Source: Rhizobium anhuiense (GTDB lineage Bacteria > Pseudomonadota > Alphaproteobacteria > Rhizobiales > Rhizobiaceae). From it: a stretch of 64,000 bases of DNA. A program made the position numbers and the translations under genes. Every line of letters begins with the position of its first letter. Position 1 is the first letter of the stretch. Positions 1-7,896 of this stretch are shown piece after piece. A model generated the notes under the pieces. It was not told where the DNA came from, ran no database searches, and saw nothing but the letters and a program-made list of their open reading frames with translations. The stretch lies in the NCBI RefSeq assembly GCF_003985145.1, contig NZ_ML133530.1, positions 124,001-188,000 of the forward strand. The letters are read 5' to 3'.

Positions 1-230
1 TCGCCGGCAAGGGCATCGCCAATCCGATCGCCATGATCGCCTCCTTCGCCATGTGCTTGCGTTACTCCTTCAACCTGGTGAAGGAAGCCGACGACCTGGA
101 AAAGGCGATCGCCAACGTGCTCGACAAGGGCATCCGCACCGGTGACATCATGGCCGATGGCGCAAGGCAGGTCGGCACCGTCGAGATGGGCGATGCGATC
201 CTGGCCGAGTTCAAGACGCTTTCCGCCTGA
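1..230 (+). CDS. leuB: 3-isopropylmalate dehydrogenase, C-terminal end (partial)
   Basis: The window opens inside this gene; only the last 75 or so codons are present, read in the frame that begins at base 3 and ending in TGA at 228-230. The protein end carries the GKGIANP and MIASFAMCLRYS segments and the closing DGARQVGTVEMGDAI stretch typical of the C-terminal part of LeuB, the NAD-dependent dehydrogenase that decarboxylates 3-isopropylmalate in leucine synthesis. The catalytic and NAD-binding parts lie outside the window. A parS-like palindrome begins directly after the stop codon. Confidence 0.9.
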   Translation, partial: AGKGIANPIAMIASFAMCLRYSFNLVKEADDLEKAIANVLDKGIRTGDIMADGARQVGTVEMGDAILAEFKTLSA

Positions 231-246
231 TATTTCACGTGAAACA
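231..246. promoter_or_regulatory. parS-like ParB-binding site next to leuB
   Basis: The sequence TATTTCACGTGAAACA matches the ParB target TGTTTCACGTGAAACA at 15 of 16 positions. It starts at the first base after the leuB stop codon. It lies about 47 kb from the putative origin and about 38 kb from parAB, so it is the outlier of the five sites in the window. Confidence 0.75.
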
Positions 247-380
247 GTTCCGGCCCTTCGCATGATGCATGCGGAGGGCTTTTTCTCTCTGGAGCGCGAG
301 CCGCATCGGCTTGGTCGAATTATCCCAACCGGACTATTCTCGGCCACAATCTCGTGTATTTTTGCGCCGGATTTTAACGA

Positions 381-479
381 GCGCATGACCTCGAAATCGG
401 AATCGATATTCGGAAAGCATTATGCGCCAATTCAAGTGATAAAGCGTCCTTAGCGCGTCCTGTAGGATATGGCGGCGCT
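381..479. repeat. Rhizobial intergenic palindromic repeat, type A, copy 1
   Basis: Two hairpin-like units lie side by side. The first runs from GCGCAT at 381 to ATGCGC at 422-427 around an ATCGGAATCGAT core. The second runs from AGCGTCCTTAGCGCGTCC (443) to GGCGGCGCT (479). The same two-unit design and much of the same sequence recur at 5899-5998. It resembles the RIME-like mosaic repeats known from rhizobia. It overlaps the most upstream possible start codon of the following phosphatase gene. Confidence 0.7.
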
Positions 480-1260
480 CCAGGACAAAATTCGAATGGA
501 CGACGGCATGCGGGCATTTTGGGCTTCCCTGGACAGGCGCTGGCGCCGGAGCAGCGCCGGCATGCCGCCTTTGCGCTGGCAGGCATGCCTCTTCATCACG
601 CTCAATGCCGTCATCCTCTCCATGCTGCTCTTCGATGCGCCGATCGGCGCCAGCGAAGTTCCTGCACCGGTGAAGCAGCTCGGCCAGATGCTGACCGGTT
701 TCGGCGATTCCGCCTGGCTGATCTGCACCAGCATCCTGTTGTTCTTTCAGGGGCGGGCGGGTTACAAGCTTGTCAAGACGGCGCGCTCCAAGGCGCAGGC
801 GCTCTATGTCAGCTGGATCGGCGCCTATCTGTTCATCACGGTCGTCTTCTCGGGGCTTCTCGCCAATCTGCTGAAACGCGCGATCGGCAGGGCACGTCCC
901 GATCATTTCCACGATTACGGCATGTTTTCCTTCACGCCCTTTTCAGGCCATGCCGCTTTCGAAAGTTTTCCATCCGGCCATTCCACCACGGTCGGCGCTT
1001 TCTTCGCCGCATTCGCGCTGCTGTTTCCGCGCTACCGCGTCGCCTTTATCGCCTGCGCCATCTGGCTCGGCATGACGCGTGTCATGGTCGGCGCCCATTA
1101 TCCGAGCGATGTCATCGCCGGCCTTGCCTTCGGCGCCTGGTTCTCGCTGCTGACGGCGATCGTCTTCGCCCGCTGTGGTCTGCTCTTCACACTGGCGCCG
1201 GATGGCTGGCCGATCGCCAAGTGCCTGTTCCCTGACACGAAAAAACCCGGCGCCTTGTGA
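469..1260 (+). CDS. PAP2-family membrane phosphatase
   Basis: Protein of up to 263 residues with several hydrophobic segments (about 37-55, 80-95, 112-134, 173-200, 214-232). The three phosphatase motifs of the type 2 phosphatidic acid phosphatase family are visible: K-x6-RP at 136-144, PSGH at 168-171, and a third motif TR-x5-H-x3-D at 203-214 with Thr in place of the usual Ser. Such enzymes remove phosphate from lipids such as phosphatidate, undecaprenyl pyrophosphate or lipid A; the substrate cannot be told from sequence. The start is uncertain. ATG at 469 lies inside the type A repeat, and ATG at 496 (AGGAC upstream) or 508 would leave out the repeat-derived residues. A terminator follows directly. 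Confidence 0.85.
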   Translation: MAALQDKIRMDDGMRAFWASLDRRWRRSSAGMPPLRWQACLFITLNAVILSMLLFDAPIGASEVPAPVKQLGQMLTGFGDSAWLICTSILLFFQGRAGYKLVKTARSKAQALYVSWIGAYLFITVVFSGLLANLLKRAIGRARPDHFHDYGMFSFTPFSGHAAFESFPSGHSTTVGAFFAAFALLFPRYRVAFIACAIWLGMTRVMVGAHYPSDVIAGLAFGAWFSLLTAIVFARCGLLFTLAPDGWPIAKCLFPDTKKPGAL

Positions 1261-1274
1261 GCGCCGGGCCTTTT
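1246..1274 (+). terminator. Rho-independent terminator after the PAP2 gene
   Basis: An 8-bp perfect stem, CCCGGCGC at 1246-1253 and GCGCCGGG at 1261-1268, is followed by CCTTTTC. It includes the stop codon of the PAP2 gene in its loop and also lies between convergent genes. Confidence 0.8.
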
Positions 1275-1303
1275 CTCAAGCGGAACGCGGCTCAGCCAAC
1301 CGC

Positions 1304-3190
1304 TCAATCCATTGCGTGGATATCCCTGTTCTTCGTTTCTGGCAGGAAGATCAGGCCGATCACCAGCGTGATCGTCGCAAAGACGATCGGGTACCAGAGA
1401 CCGTAATAGATATCGCCTGCGGCAGCGCTCATCGCGAAGGCCGTCGCCGGCAGCAGGCCGCCGAACCAGCCGTTGCCGATGTGATAGGGCAGCGACATGC
1501 CGGTGTAGCGGATGCGGGTCGGGAAGAGCTCGACCAGAAGTGCGGCGATCGGCCCGTAGACCATCGTCACATAGAGGACGAGGATGAACAGGATGGCGAT
1601 CGTGCCGATCCAGTTGACGCGGGCGGGATCGGCGGCCATGGCGAAAGTGCCGCCATTGGCGATGTTGTAGACCGCCATGTCGGTGACGCCATTGGCTTCA
1701 TCCGCCGTCAGCAGCTTGGTCTCGACCAGCTTGGCGGCCGGCACGGTTTCCTTCGTACCGGCGCGCACGGCATCGGCATTGAGCGACAGTTCCGGATTGG
1801 CGGCGATGAAGGCATCGAGCTTGGCATCCGCCACCTTGGCGGCGCCGCGGTTCAGCGGATAGCCGGCATCGTGAAGCGCGATGTTGACGCCCTTTTCGAA
1901 GGCGGCGGTCATGCCCTTGGCCTTGTCGCCGGCAGCGACGACGTCAAAGCTCGGGATCGTCGCGTTGCCGACCTTCACCGTTGCCGGCTGTCCGGCTGGA
2001 CCCGGCACGACATCATAAGGCACCGAATTTCTGGTCAGGAATGCCGTCGCCACGTCGCAGGAACTGGTGAACTTCGCCGTGCCGGTCGGGTTGAACTGGA
2101 ACCGGCAATCCGCCGGATCAGCCGTGACCGTTGCCCGGATCGAAGCCTGCGCTTCGGCAAGCGCCGGATTGGCCGTCCAGGTCATCGCCTTGAACAGCGG
2201 ATTATACGTCACCGCCGCGATGAGAAGGCCTGCCATGATGATCGGCTTGCGGCCGATCTTGTCGGAGAGGCCGCCGAAGATGACGAAGAACGGCGTGCCG
2301 AGGAGAAGTGCGATCGCGACCATGACATTGGCCGAGAACAGGTCCACCTTCAGCACGTTCTGCAGGAAGAACAGCGCATAGAATTGGCCGCCGTACCAGA
2401 CGACCGCCTGGCCCATCGTGGCGCCGAGAAGCGCGATGATCGCGATCTTGGCATTTTTCCATGTCCCGAAGGCTTCGGTCAGCGGCGCCTTGGAGCCCTT
2501 GCCTTCCGCCTTCATGCGCTGGAACGCCGGCGATTCGTTCATCTTCAGGCGGATCCAGACGGAGATGCCGAGCAGGACGACCGACACCAGGAACGGAATG
2601 CGCCAGCCCCAGGCGGCGAACTCAGCCGCACCCATCAGATATTGAACCAGGACGATGACGATCAGCGACAGGAACAGGCCGAGCGTCGCCGTCGTCTGGA
2701 TCCATGAGGTGAAATAGCCGCGGCGCCCGTTCGGCGCATGTTCGGCGACATAGGTTGCCGCACCGCCATATTCACCGCCGAGCGCCAAGCCCTGCAGCAG
2801 ACGCAACGCGATCAGGATGATCGGGGCTGCGATGCCGATGGTGGCCGCACCCGGCAGGATGCCGACGAGGAAGGTTGACAGACCCATGATCATGATCGTC
2901 ATCAGGAAGGTATACTTGCGGCCGACGAGATCGCCGAGACGGCCGAACACCAGCGCGCCGAAGGGGCGCACCAGGAAGCCGGCGGCAAAGGCGAGCAGCG
3001 TGAAGATGTTGCGCGTGGCCTCGGGATACTGGGTGAAATAGGTCGCGCCGATATAGGTGGCGAGCGAACCGTAGAGATAGAAATCATACCATTCGAAAAC
3101 GGTGCCGAGCGAAGAGGCGAAGATGACCTTCTTCTCCTCGCCGGTCATCGGACCGGCCTTCGCGCCGTCGATGCTTGCGACATTTGCCAT
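1304..3190 (-). CDS. MFS transporter, metabolite:H+ symporter (MHS) type, with large periplasmic insert
   Basis: Protein of 628 residues. The start at 3190 is set by GGAGG just upstream. The N-terminal half is typical of the MHS family (shikimate, proline/betaine and dicarboxylate carriers): FEWYDFYLYG near 32-41, the loop motif GRLGDLVGRK near 83-92, LLQGLALGGEYGG near 131-143, and a second GGLSDKIGRKP loop near 306-316. Usual family length is about 430-450 residues. The excess is a hydrophilic segment at about 337-527 in the loop after TM9, which should face the periplasm; it has two Cys (about 362 and 378). Normal TM10-12 follow. The substrate is unknown. Confidence 0.88.
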   Translation of the reverse strand: MANVASIDGAKAGPMTGEEKKVIFASSLGTVFEWYDFYLYGSLATYIGATYFTQYPEATRNIFTLLAFAAGFLVRPFGALVFGRLGDLVGRKYTFLMTIMIMGLSTFLVGILPGAATIGIAAPIILIALRLLQGLALGGEYGGAATYVAEHAPNGRRGYFTSWIQTTATLGLFLSLIVIVLVQYLMGAAEFAAWGWRIPFLVSVVLLGISVWIRLKMNESPAFQRMKAEGKGSKAPLTEAFGTWKNAKIAIIALLGATMGQAVVWYGGQFYALFFLQNVLKVDLFSANVMVAIALLLGTPFFVIFGGLSDKIGRKPIIMAGLLIAAVTYNPLFKAMTWTANPALAEAQASIRATVTADPADCRFQFNPTGTAKFTSSCDVATAFLTRNSVPYDVVPGPAGQPATVKVGNATIPSFDVVAAGDKAKGMTAAFEKGVNIALHDAGYPLNRGAAKVADAKLDAFIAANPELSLNADAVRAGTKETVPAAKLVETKLLTADEANGVTDMAVYNIANGGTFAMAADPARVNWIGTIAILFILVLYVTMVYGPIAALLVELFPTRIRYTGMSLPYHIGNGWFGGLLPATAFAMSAAAGDIYYGLWYPIVFATITLVIGLIFLPETKNRDIHAMD

Positions 3191-3361
3191 TGTCTGTCCT
3201 CCACAGAGTGATGAGCAACGCGCGCGACCTACTCTCCTCAAAGCAGACCCCTGGCCGCGACACGCCTGACGGGAGTGTGCCAGAAACGGCAGATCAAAAA
3301 GAGAGATGCTTTGGGATTATGACTTTAGTCTAACGATGCCGGGCAGTGTCATGCAGATCCA

Positions 3362-3382
3362 GCCCTCCGCCGCCGGAGGTTG
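3362..3382 (-). terminator. Possible hairpin after the permease gene
   Basis: CCTCCG at 3364-3369 and CGGAGG at 3374-3379 form a short GC-rich stem just downstream of the permease stop (minus strand). There is no T run, so this is a weak terminator candidate. The remaining gap up to 3191 should hold the promoter of the MFS gene, but I cannot point to one. Confidence 0.3.
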
Positions 3383-3388
3383 GATCCG

Positions 3389-4705
3389 TTACGCTCTCAG
3401 CGCCTGCGCCGGCGATAGGCGATAGGCAAGCACTGCCGGCAAAGCGGCGAGGACTGTGGCAAAGGCAAGCAGAACCGCCGCAAGCCCGGCATCTTCACGG
3501 GCGAAGACGACCGGCATGGTGATCCCGCTCGTCTCGGAGAACATGCCGGACAAGAGGAGGGCCGCAGCATAACCGAGGGCGAATCCGAGCCCGATGCCGA
3601 CTGCCACCAGGAAGAAGAATTCCAGCCAGACAATGCCGAAAATCGCCCCTCGCGGCGCGCCGAAGGCCCTCAGCGCGCCGATCTGGCGGCGGCGCTGGCC
3701 GATATGGATGACAGTGACCAGCACCAGCGAGGCCGCGACGAGAGCTTGCGCTCCGGAGGCGACCGCGACGAGGATCTGCTTGGCGTCGCCGAGCGTGGCG
3801 TAGAGATTGGTCAACACCTCGCCGGGAAAAACGGCGACGGTATTGCCGCTGCGATATTCCTGCCGCAGCTTGTAGGCATCGGCGATCGTCTTCGGCTTGA
3901 CGAGAATGGCGGGAAGGCCGGGAGCGTCGGCAGTCCAGCTCTCGTCGAGTGCGGCATCCGGGTCAAGCTTGCCGTGATGCTCATGTCCATCGTGATGCTC
4001 GCCGGCTTCCTCATGCTCATGGCCATGTTCGGCCATCCCCGTGCCGGACGCCGCTTCATGCTCGTGCTCGCTCTCGGCCCCTTCCTCCGCATGTTCCTCC
4101 GCCTCCAGGCCATGGATATGCCAGACGGCCTGGATCGGAACGAGAATAGCCCGGTCCCAGGCGGTACCGGTCGGCCGCAGGCGGCCGGCGATATGATAGA
4201 CGAGTTCGGTGTGGGTCTCGCCGCCCTCTTCCGGCAAACCGTGCATCGGCTTGATCTCGCCGCCGAGCGACAGTCTGACGGCGGAGCCGATCAGCGCCTC
4301 GCCCTCGCGCGCAAAAATCTTGCCCTCGATGAAGCCGCCGGACAGGTTTTGCGCCAGCATGGTCGTCGTGCCGACGATCGGATAGCCGGAGAAGGAATCC
4401 CCGAAGCCGATCGGAGCGGCCCAGTCGACACGCCGATCCGCGGCAAGCTTGCCCAGCATCTCGCCCGGCATGAGCGGCAAAGGCGAGGCCTGCAGGAAGA
4501 CGGAAGACAGCACCAGCTGCGTCTCGCTGCCACCTGCGCCGATGACGAGATCGAACTTGTCGGCGGCGCGCGCGCTGCCGAGGCGAAGCGCCCGTTCCTG
4601 CAGCACGACGGAAACGCCAAGCGCGGTCGCAAGCGCCACCAAAAACACCACCACCAGCGACCCCGCCCAGAGGCGACGAAGATCGGAAAGAATGAAGCGG
4701 ATCAT
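3389..4705 (-). CDS. FtsX/MacB-like ABC permease with His-rich periplasmic loop
   Basis: Protein of 438 residues from the ATG at 4705, which overlaps the stop of the ATPase gene by 4 bp (ATGA). It has one N-terminal membrane segment (about 13-33), a long extracytoplasmic region, and three C-terminal segments (about 310-335, 352-390, 407-428). This is the FtsX/MacB permease plan used by lipoprotein-release and efflux-type ABC systems. The large domain contains a stretch at about 196-244 with thirteen His among many Glu residues (HEHE, EHHDGHEHH), which suggests binding of a divalent metal such as Zn, Ni or Cu. It forms an operon with the ATPase and a Tat-exported small protein. A metal-linked role is inference; the transported substrate is not known. 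Confidence 0.88.
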   Translation of the reverse strand: MIRFILSDLRRLWAGSLVVVFLVALATALGVSVVLQERALRLGSARAADKFDLVIGAGGSETQLVLSSVFLQASPLPLMPGEMLGKLAADRRVDWAAPIGFGDSFSGYPIVGTTTMLAQNLSGGFIEGKIFAREGEALIGSAVRLSLGGEIKPMHGLPEEGGETHTELVYHIAGRLRPTGTAWDRAILVPIQAVWHIHGLEAEEHAEEGAESEHEHEAASGTGMAEHGHEHEEAGEHHDGHEHHGKLDPDAALDESWTADAPGLPAILVKPKTIADAYKLRQEYRSGNTVAVFPGEVLTNLYATLGDAKQILVAVASGAQALVAASLVLVTVIHIGQRRRQIGALRAFGAPRGAIFGIVWLEFFFLVAVGIGLGFALGYAAALLLSGMFSETSGITMPVVFAREDAGLAAVLLAFATVLAALPAVLAYRLSPAQALRA

Positions 4706-5394
4706 GCAGCCTCTCCCGCCGTTGCCGTGGAATCTTCGCTGATCCGGCCGGAGCCGAAGGTGATGCAACGGTCGAGGCGGCTGGCCAGGCGCTGATCGTG
4801 TGAAACGACGATCAGCGTACTGCCTTCGGCAATCGCAAGATCGAGAATGAGATCGCCGACAGCCTCGCCGCTTTCGGCATCGAGGCTTGCGGTCGGTTCG
4901 TCGGCGATGATGACGCCGGGCTTGCGCAGCAGCGCCCGGCCGATCGCCACCCGCTGCATCTCGCCGCGCGACATGGTTTCGATCTTCTGGCCGGGGCGTG
5001 AAAGACCAACCGTGGCCAAAAGCGCATGCGCCCGCTCGATGACATCAGCTGTGGCGGCGCCGGCAAGCCGCGCCGGCAGAAGCACGTTTTCCAGCGCCGA
5101 CAGGCCGGGAAAGAGATGAAACTCCTGCATCACCAGGCCGATATTGGCGGCACGGAACCGGTCGCGCCGGCTTTCTGAAAAACCCGCGATATCCTCGCCG
5201 TTCCAGCGGATGCGGCCTTGCCGTGTCCGCTCCAGCCCGGCAACGATATTGACGAAGGTGCTCTTGCCGGAGCCGGACGCCCCTGTAATGGCGACCCTGC
5301 TGCCGGCAGCGATCGACAGGTCGCCGATCGCCAGCGCCGGCGAGGACAGGCCAGGGAAGACAACGGAAAGGTTTTCGATATTGAGAGCGAGCAT
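4702..5394 (-). CDS. ABC transporter ATPase, LolD/MacB-like
   Basis: Protein of 230 residues with a full nucleotide-binding domain: Walker A GASGSGKST at 38-46, Q-loop Gln90, signature MSRGEMQR at 141-148 (SRGEM instead of LSGGQ), Walker B VIIADEP at 161-167, and switch His199. Length and sequence fit the LolD/MacB class that pairs with FtsX-like permeases. The start lies 6 bp after the stop of the small Tat protein gene and its end overlaps the permease start, so the three are surely cotranscribed and probably translationally coupled. It should power the His-rich permease. Confidence 0.92.
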   Translation of the reverse strand: MLALNIENLSVVFPGLSSPALAIGDLSIAAGSRVAITGASGSGKSTFVNIVAGLERTRQGRIRWNGEDIAGFSESRRDRFRAANIGLVMQEFHLFPGLSALENVLLPARLAGAATADVIERAHALLATVGLSRPGQKIETMSRGEMQRVAIGRALLRKPGVIIADEPTASLDAESGEAVGDLILDLAIAEGSTLIVVSHDQRLASRLDRCITFGSGRISEDSTATAGEAA

Positions 5395-5400
5395 ATCGGT

Positions 5401-5868
5401 TCAGACGGCGGAATATTCCGCCTGGCGGATACGCAGCAGGCTGACGAAGCCGGTGTCCGGATCCGTCCACGAACCATATTCCAGCATGCCGCGCACTTCG
5501 ATCGTCTGGCGGGGCTGCACGAAGGTTTGTTTCTCCAAGAGATAGACGACGACGATATTGTCCGGCCAGTCCGTATCCGAGGAGCAGAAGGGGCAGAGCG
5601 ACATCGGCACTTCGGTGAGCACGAAGAACTGGGCTTCGGCTTTCAAGGGCGGCGCCATGAAACCTTTCATGCTGACATCTTTGCCGGCAAGGCGCTTCAC
5701 CTTGTCGGAGAATTCGAGGCCGAGCACGCCGAACTTGCCGTAGAGCTCAGCGAAGCTGATCGAGGAATCCGCAGCAAAACCCGGGCGAACCACAGCCGCG
5801 AAAGCCAGCGTACCGATGGCCCCGATCAGGCCGCGGCGGCTGAGATGCCGCGAACGGAGTTTCTCCAT
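5401..5868 (-). CDS. Tat-exported small protein with CPFC motif, first gene of the ABC operon
   Basis: Protein of 155 residues starting at 5868, with GGAG upstream. The N-terminus has a twin-arginine type signal (SRRGLIG at 10-16, then a hydrophobic stretch and a likely cleavage site after AFA near 32-33). The mature part holds GFMAPPL near 69-75 and a CPFC motif at 92-95, then a beta-rich end. The fold may be related to DUF3299-type proteins found beside similar ABC genes, but I am not sure. The two Cys could bind metal or undergo redox chemistry, and Tat export would suit a protein that folds or takes up a cofactor before export. I do not know its function. Confidence 0.75.
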   Translation of the reverse strand: MEKLRSRHLSRRGLIGAIGTLAFAAVVRPGFAADSSISFAELYGKFGVLGLEFSDKVKRLAGKDVSMKGFMAPPLKAEAQFFVLTEVPMSLCPFCSSDTDWPDNIVVVYLLEKQTFVQPRQTIEVRGMLEYGSWTDPDTGFVSLLRIRQAEYSAV

Positions 5869-5898
5869 GGCGATCTCCAAGAATGAAGTCCCGGCCGT

Positions 5899-5998
5899 TA
5901 GCATCGGCCCGAAAATCGGAACGATTTTCGGAAAGCACGATGCTAGCTTCAAAGTGTTACAGCGTCCTTTTGCGCGTCTGAAAGACGCGCGGCGCTGC
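5899..5998. repeat. Rhizobial intergenic palindromic repeat, type A, copy 2
   Basis: First hairpin: TAGCATCG (5899-5906) pairs with CGATGCTA (5938-5945), with an inner CGAAAATCG/CGATTTTCG pair. Second hairpin: AGCGTCCTTTTGCGCGTCT pairs with AGACGCGCGGCGCT across 5961-5996. The layout and much of the sequence match 381-479. It occupies most of the gap before the Tat-protein operon, so it may carry or border that operon's promoter. Confidence 0.75.
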
Positions 5999-6066
5999 AA
6001 TCGGCCGGGACCATGATCGATGAAAGAGGCAAGGCCGGCAAGCGACCTTGCTGAACGGGCTTCAGA

Positions 6067-7821
6067 TCAATTCGTCTGCTTGGCGCCGAGCGCGAAGGTG
6101 TCGGCGAGCACGCGATAGACGTCGCTCTGTTCCATGTAGCCATGGAAACCTTCAGCGCCCGGACCGGCCGACTGCAAGACGACGTCGTCAGCGGCGTGCA
6201 CGCCGGAGTCGCCGCTCTTCGGAATATTGCCCTGGACGAAGACGGCGCCCGGAACATCCTTATACTGCTCGTTGGCGACATATTCCTTCTTTTCGTTCTG
6301 GACAGCCGGAACGAACGGACCGTCGAGCTTCGGACGGAAGGTCTCGTAGTGATCGGGGCCGTTATTGGCACTCAGGAACAGCCGGCGGCTGACGTCGATC
6401 CTGTCGGGATAGCCGTCGCCGTTTTCATCCTTGTAGTTCGGGAAGCCGGCCTCGGCATAGATCCCGACCTTTTCGCGCATTTCCGTGCCGGGCTTGTCAT
6501 CATCGACGGTGCCGATGATCGATACACCATGCGTATGGTCGCCGGTGACGACGATCAGAGTGTCCGGATGGGCCTTCTGGAATTCGCGGGCAACGCCGAT
6601 GGCCTGGTCGAATTCGATGGTTTCCACGACGGCGCGGTCCCAATCGAGCGGATGGGACATCTTGTCGATCGAGGAACCTTCGACCATCAGGAAGAAACCA
6701 TCAGGATTCTTGGAGAGGCGGTCGAGCGCAACCTTGGTCATGGCGACGAGACCCGGCTGGTTCGGGAACTTGTCGACGGTGCCCTTCTTCAGGAACTCGC
6801 GATCGAGCGTCACGTCCATATTGCCGGTGTGGAAGAGACCGAGCAGATTGCCTTCCGCCGATGCATTGGCTGCGAGCTCGTTCTTGTCGGTCGCAAGCTT
6901 GTAGCCGGCATCCTGAAACAGCTTGATGTAGTCCTGGTTGTCCTTCCGCTTGGAACCGGCGACCTCCTTGCCGAGGAAATAGGCCGAGCCGCCACCAAGC
7001 AGGATTTCGGGCTTGACGTCGAGCAGCATGCCGACCACATCGGCCTTGTCGTTGCGGTTGCGGGTATGGGCAACGACCGCAGCCGGCGTAGCGTCCTCGA
7101 CCTCGGCCGTTGCAACGATGCCGATCGACTTCTTGGTCAGGCGGCGGACGGCTTCTGCGAAGGTTTCGACACGCGGGTCATCGAGTGAGGCCGGCGTACG
7201 GTCCGCGTAGACGCCGATCGCGTTGACGGCCGTCTTGTGGCCCGTCATGTAGGCCGACATTGTATTGGCCGAGTCCGTATCGACGGCGTTGGTCGCCGAC
7301 GTGCCGATGAAGGCCATGCGCTCGAGATCGTCCATGTTCAAGCGGCCATTCGCCTTCCCTTCAGTCATGCCCTTGGACATGATGCGGGCAGCGGTGCGAT
7401 GCGCAACGGAAAGCCCGTCGCCCAGCAGGAAGATGATGTTCTTGGCCTTCGGCTGGGCTACGGTTTCGTAAACGTTCCAGGTGACGGACTTCGTCTCGTC
7501 TCCGGCAGCAACTTCGACCTTGTAGTCGCCCGGCGCGGAAATCTTCAGGCCGCGCAGCAGGAGAGCGGAGCCGAGAGCCTTGTCATCCTTGCCTTCTTCC
7601 AACTCGACGAACTGCGCTTCGCCCCCGAGCACCGTCTTGTAATCCTGGCCGTTGACGGTGATCTTCACGTCTTCGGGCTTGACCTGCTTGTTGAGCTCGA
7701 CCTTGAAATCGAATGGCGAACCGACGAGGATCGTCGCGCGATCGAGCGGATAGACCGTTGTCGCCTGAGCGGCGCCCGCAAGGATGGTGGTGGCCGCAAA
7801 GGCGGCAAGAAGCGTACGCAT
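6067..7821 (-). CDS. Alkaline phosphatase, periplasmic, PhoA superfamily
   Basis: Protein of 584 residues from ATG 7821. A Sec signal peptide (1-20, ending AAQA) is followed by a beta-rich domain (about 21-120) and then the alkaline phosphatase domain: metal-binding LLGDGLS (Asp135), nucleophile region DTDSANTMSA at 181-190, MVEGSSIDKMSH, and VTGDHTHG. It should release phosphate from phosphomonoesters in the periplasm. The residue aligned with E. coli Ser102 is Thr187. The extra N-terminal domain makes it longer than PhoA (about 470). A Pho box 58 bp upstream points to PhoB control under phosphate starvation. The reading frame stays open back to 8958, but the signal peptide fixes the start. 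Confidence 0.92.
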   Translation of the reverse strand: MRTLLAAFAATTILAGAAQATTVYPLDRATILVGSPFDFKVELNKQVKPEDVKITVNGQDYKTVLGGEAQFVELEEGKDDKALGSALLLRGLKISAPGDYKVEVAAGDETKSVTWNVYETVAQPKAKNIIFLLGDGLSVAHRTAARIMSKGMTEGKANGRLNMDDLERMAFIGTSATNAVDTDSANTMSAYMTGHKTAVNAIGVYADRTPASLDDPRVETFAEAVRRLTKKSIGIVATAEVEDATPAAVVAHTRNRNDKADVVGMLLDVKPEILLGGGSAYFLGKEVAGSKRKDNQDYIKLFQDAGYKLATDKNELAANASAEGNLLGLFHTGNMDVTLDREFLKKGTVDKFPNQPGLVAMTKVALDRLSKNPDGFFLMVEGSSIDKMSHPLDWDRAVVETIEFDQAIGVAREFQKAHPDTLIVVTGDHTHGVSIIGTVDDDKPGTEMREKVGIYAEAGFPNYKDENGDGYPDRIDVSRRLFLSANNGPDHYETFRPKLDGPFVPAVQNEKKEYVANEQYKDVPGAVFVQGNIPKSGDSGVHAADDVVLQSAGPGAEGFHGYMEQSDVYRVLADTFALGAKQTN

Positions 7822-7878
7822 GGAAAACCCCCGTTTTCGTTGCAGACATTGATGACCGGGCCGGGATACCTCCCAAGG

Positions 7879-7896
7879 ATGACAGCGGCATGACAA
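7879..7896 (-). promoter_or_regulatory. Pho box (PhoB-binding site) upstream of the alkaline phosphatase
   Basis: Read on the minus strand, TTGTCAT-GCCG-CTGTCAT matches the two 7-bp half sites CTGTCAT with 4-bp spacing: 13 of 14 half-site bases agree. It lies 58 bp before the phosphatase start codon and in the right orientation. This is strong evidence for phosphate control. Confidence 0.85.

Noticed and set aside
5869..6066. Search for a Zur-type operator before the Tat/ABC operon
   Set aside because: No GTTATAATATAAC-like palindrome is present; the gap is taken up by a palindromic repeat. The metal link therefore rests only on the His-rich loop and CPFC motif.
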